Shown here in pieces: positions 4,396 through 5,072 of a stretch of 5,072 nt of DNA; the first letter of the stretch is position 1; every line of letters begins with the position of its first letter. A program made the translations under genes and the position numbers. The DNA is from Nitrososphaerota archaeon (GTDB taxonomy: Archaea > Thermoproteota > Nitrososphaeria > Nitrososphaerales > Gagatemarchaeaceae). Under the pieces are notes generated by a model. It had not been told where the DNA came from and made no database searches. It worked only from the letters and a program-made list of their open reading frames with translations. Location: assembly GCA_003135575.1 (NCBI GenBank), contig PLCG01000020.1, positions 1 through 5,072 on the forward strand, in the 5' to 3' direction.

Positions 4396-5072
4396 ATGAA
4401 ACTCGTCTCGTTTGCATTCTTTTTCGTCTCGATCGTTCTCGCCGTCCTGGTCCCGAGCGCGGGCCTCCTCCTGCCCGTCTTCTTCGGGGCCGCATTCGGT
4501 GCCTACGGAATCGCGAGGAGCATTGCCAAGCACCTCGACCCTCTCAACGACGTTCCAAATGCGTTCCGCGTCTTGCTCGCCTCCACAGGAGGGCTGTTCA
4601 TAGCGCAGCCTCGCACGTTCATCCTCCCATCGATAGGCATCCTGCTGCTGGTCGGCGCGCTCTTCCTCAACGACGAGTTCCAAAGAAGGGCGCTCTTTGC
4701 GGTGAGGACGGGCAGAAGGGGCGGCTCCATCGCCCTCCTCGGGATAGACGGGAGCGGAAAGTCCTCCCACGCGACCGCCACCGGCAATTGGCTCGAGGGA
4801 AGGGGCTACCGTTGCACCGTGATGCCCTTCCACAGGTACCTCTTCGTCGAGAGGCTCGCGGCGATCTCCTCGGCCGCAAGAGGAAAGAGCAGCAAGGACG
4901 ACAGGTTCCGGTTCAGGAAGGGCGGGAACCCGGTCAGGCCTGTGCTCTCCCTTGTCGACAACCTGATCCTCCAGCTCACGAGCTCGATAGGGTGCAGGCT
5001 CGAGGGGAGGGTCGTCATCTACGACCGCTTCATCTGGAGCACATACATCAAGTACAAGGCCTTGGGCTATCC
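4396..5072 (+). CDS. Membrane-anchored P-loop kinase of the thymidylate-kinase fold (3' end outside window)
   Basis: 225 complete codons are visible and the frame runs off the right edge. Residues 3-19 and 22-40 are hydrophobic and probably form a membrane hairpin; 59-70 and 75-91 form a second one. A basic linker (RRALFAVRTGRRGG, 97-110) leads into the kinase. SIALLGIDGSGKSSHA (111-126) is a Walker A P-loop (G116, G121, K122, S123), nearly identical in style to thymidylate kinases (GIDGSGKST). RVVIYDRFIWSTYIKYKALGY (205-225) contains the DR motif (D210, R211) that in thymidylate kinase contacts the nucleotide monophosphate. The family transfers the gamma-phosphate of ATP to small substrates. 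Plain thymidylate kinases are soluble, so the four membrane segments and the glycan-gene setting argue for another substrate, perhaps a sugar, polyprenol or glycan precursor (inference). ATG 4396 is the first ATG after the in-frame TAA at 4339; TTG 4390 is a weaker choice. No ribosome-binding site is seen. Divergent from the flippase. Confidence 0.8.
   Translation, partial: MKLVSFAFFFVSIVLAVLVPSAGLLLPVFFGAAFGAYGIARSIAKHLDPLNDVPNAFRVLLASTGGLFIAQPRTFILPSIGILLLVGALFLNDEFQRRALFAVRTGRRGGSIALLGIDGSGKSSHATATGNWLEGRGYRCTVMPFHRYLFVERLAAISSAARGKSSKDDRFRFRKGGNPVRPVLSLVDNLILQLTSSIGCRLEGRVVIYDRFIWSTYIKYKALGY

Noticed and set aside
4296..4400. ATG at 4296 opening a plus-strand frame (MPEWGYFGFVPVSE) into the kinase region
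   Set aside because: After about 25 codons it becomes an Arg/Pro-rich shadow of the kinase gene in another frame, and it lies in the divergent promoter region.
4229..4879. Minus-strand frames (4229-4495, 4351-4833, 4503-4787, 4667-4879) opposite the kinase gene
   Set aside because: Arg/Glu/Gly-rich shadows. The plus strand here encodes membrane segments, a P-loop and a DR motif in one continuous frame.

Overview
The window looks archaeal. Protein-coding DNA is G+C-rich, with heavy AGG arginine use and frequent ATA isoleucine. Start codons often lack a Shine-Dalgarno, and A/T-rich TATA-like boxes sit about 25-35 bases before several starts. The lineage cannot be fixed from sequence alone. A high-G+C archaeon of the Nitrososphaerota/Bathyarchaeia or Thermoplasmatota kind would fit, but this is a guess. 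The locus is part of a surface-glycan (N-glycan, exopolysaccharide or S-layer glycan) region: a glycosyltransferase, a Wzx/PST-type lipid-linked glycan flippase, and a membrane-tethered P-loop kinase of the thymidylate-kinase fold.

Layout. Bases 1-255 hold the 3' end of a reading frame that enters from the left edge (Pro/Glu-rich then basic; unrecognised). Facing it is a small coiled-coil gene (646..305, minus). Bases 657-917 hold a TATA-like element, a 42-codon open frame (708..836) that ends in an ATGA overlap, and a 30-codon fragment (833..925) whose first 18 residues look like the start of the downstream glycosyltransferase. Next is a homing-endonuclease-type gene (918..1733) with NUMOD3-like DNA-binding repeats and a C-terminal Vsr-like nuclease domain, clearly poorer in G+C than its neighbours. 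Its stop codon directly abuts the ATG of an intact GT-B glycosyltransferase (1734..2750). That gene converges with the flippase gene (4250..2760, minus), with nine bases between them. A divergent promoter region (about 4251-4395) separates the flippase from the membrane-kinase gene (4396 onward), which leaves the window at the right edge.

The most interesting feature is the junction around the endonuclease. A stub resembling the glycosyltransferase start, with its own good ribosome-binding site, lies on the left of the endonuclease. On the right, the intact glycosyltransferase begins with nearly the same peptide written in different codons. This fits a nuclease cassette that invaded the 5' end of a glycosyltransferase gene and supplied a substitute, synonymously changed start, keeping the host gene alive and possibly uncleavable. 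A remnant of an unrelated paralogue is the competing explanation. A diverged leader repeat (745-782 versus 888-920), ending both times in TTG, adds to the picture of a rearranged junction.

How the genes may work together (inference): the glycosyltransferase builds a lipid-linked glycan at the inner membrane face, the flippase turns it to the outside, and the membrane-anchored kinase may phosphorylate a small precursor. The endonuclease is a passenger now transcribed and translationally coupled with the glycosyltransferase.
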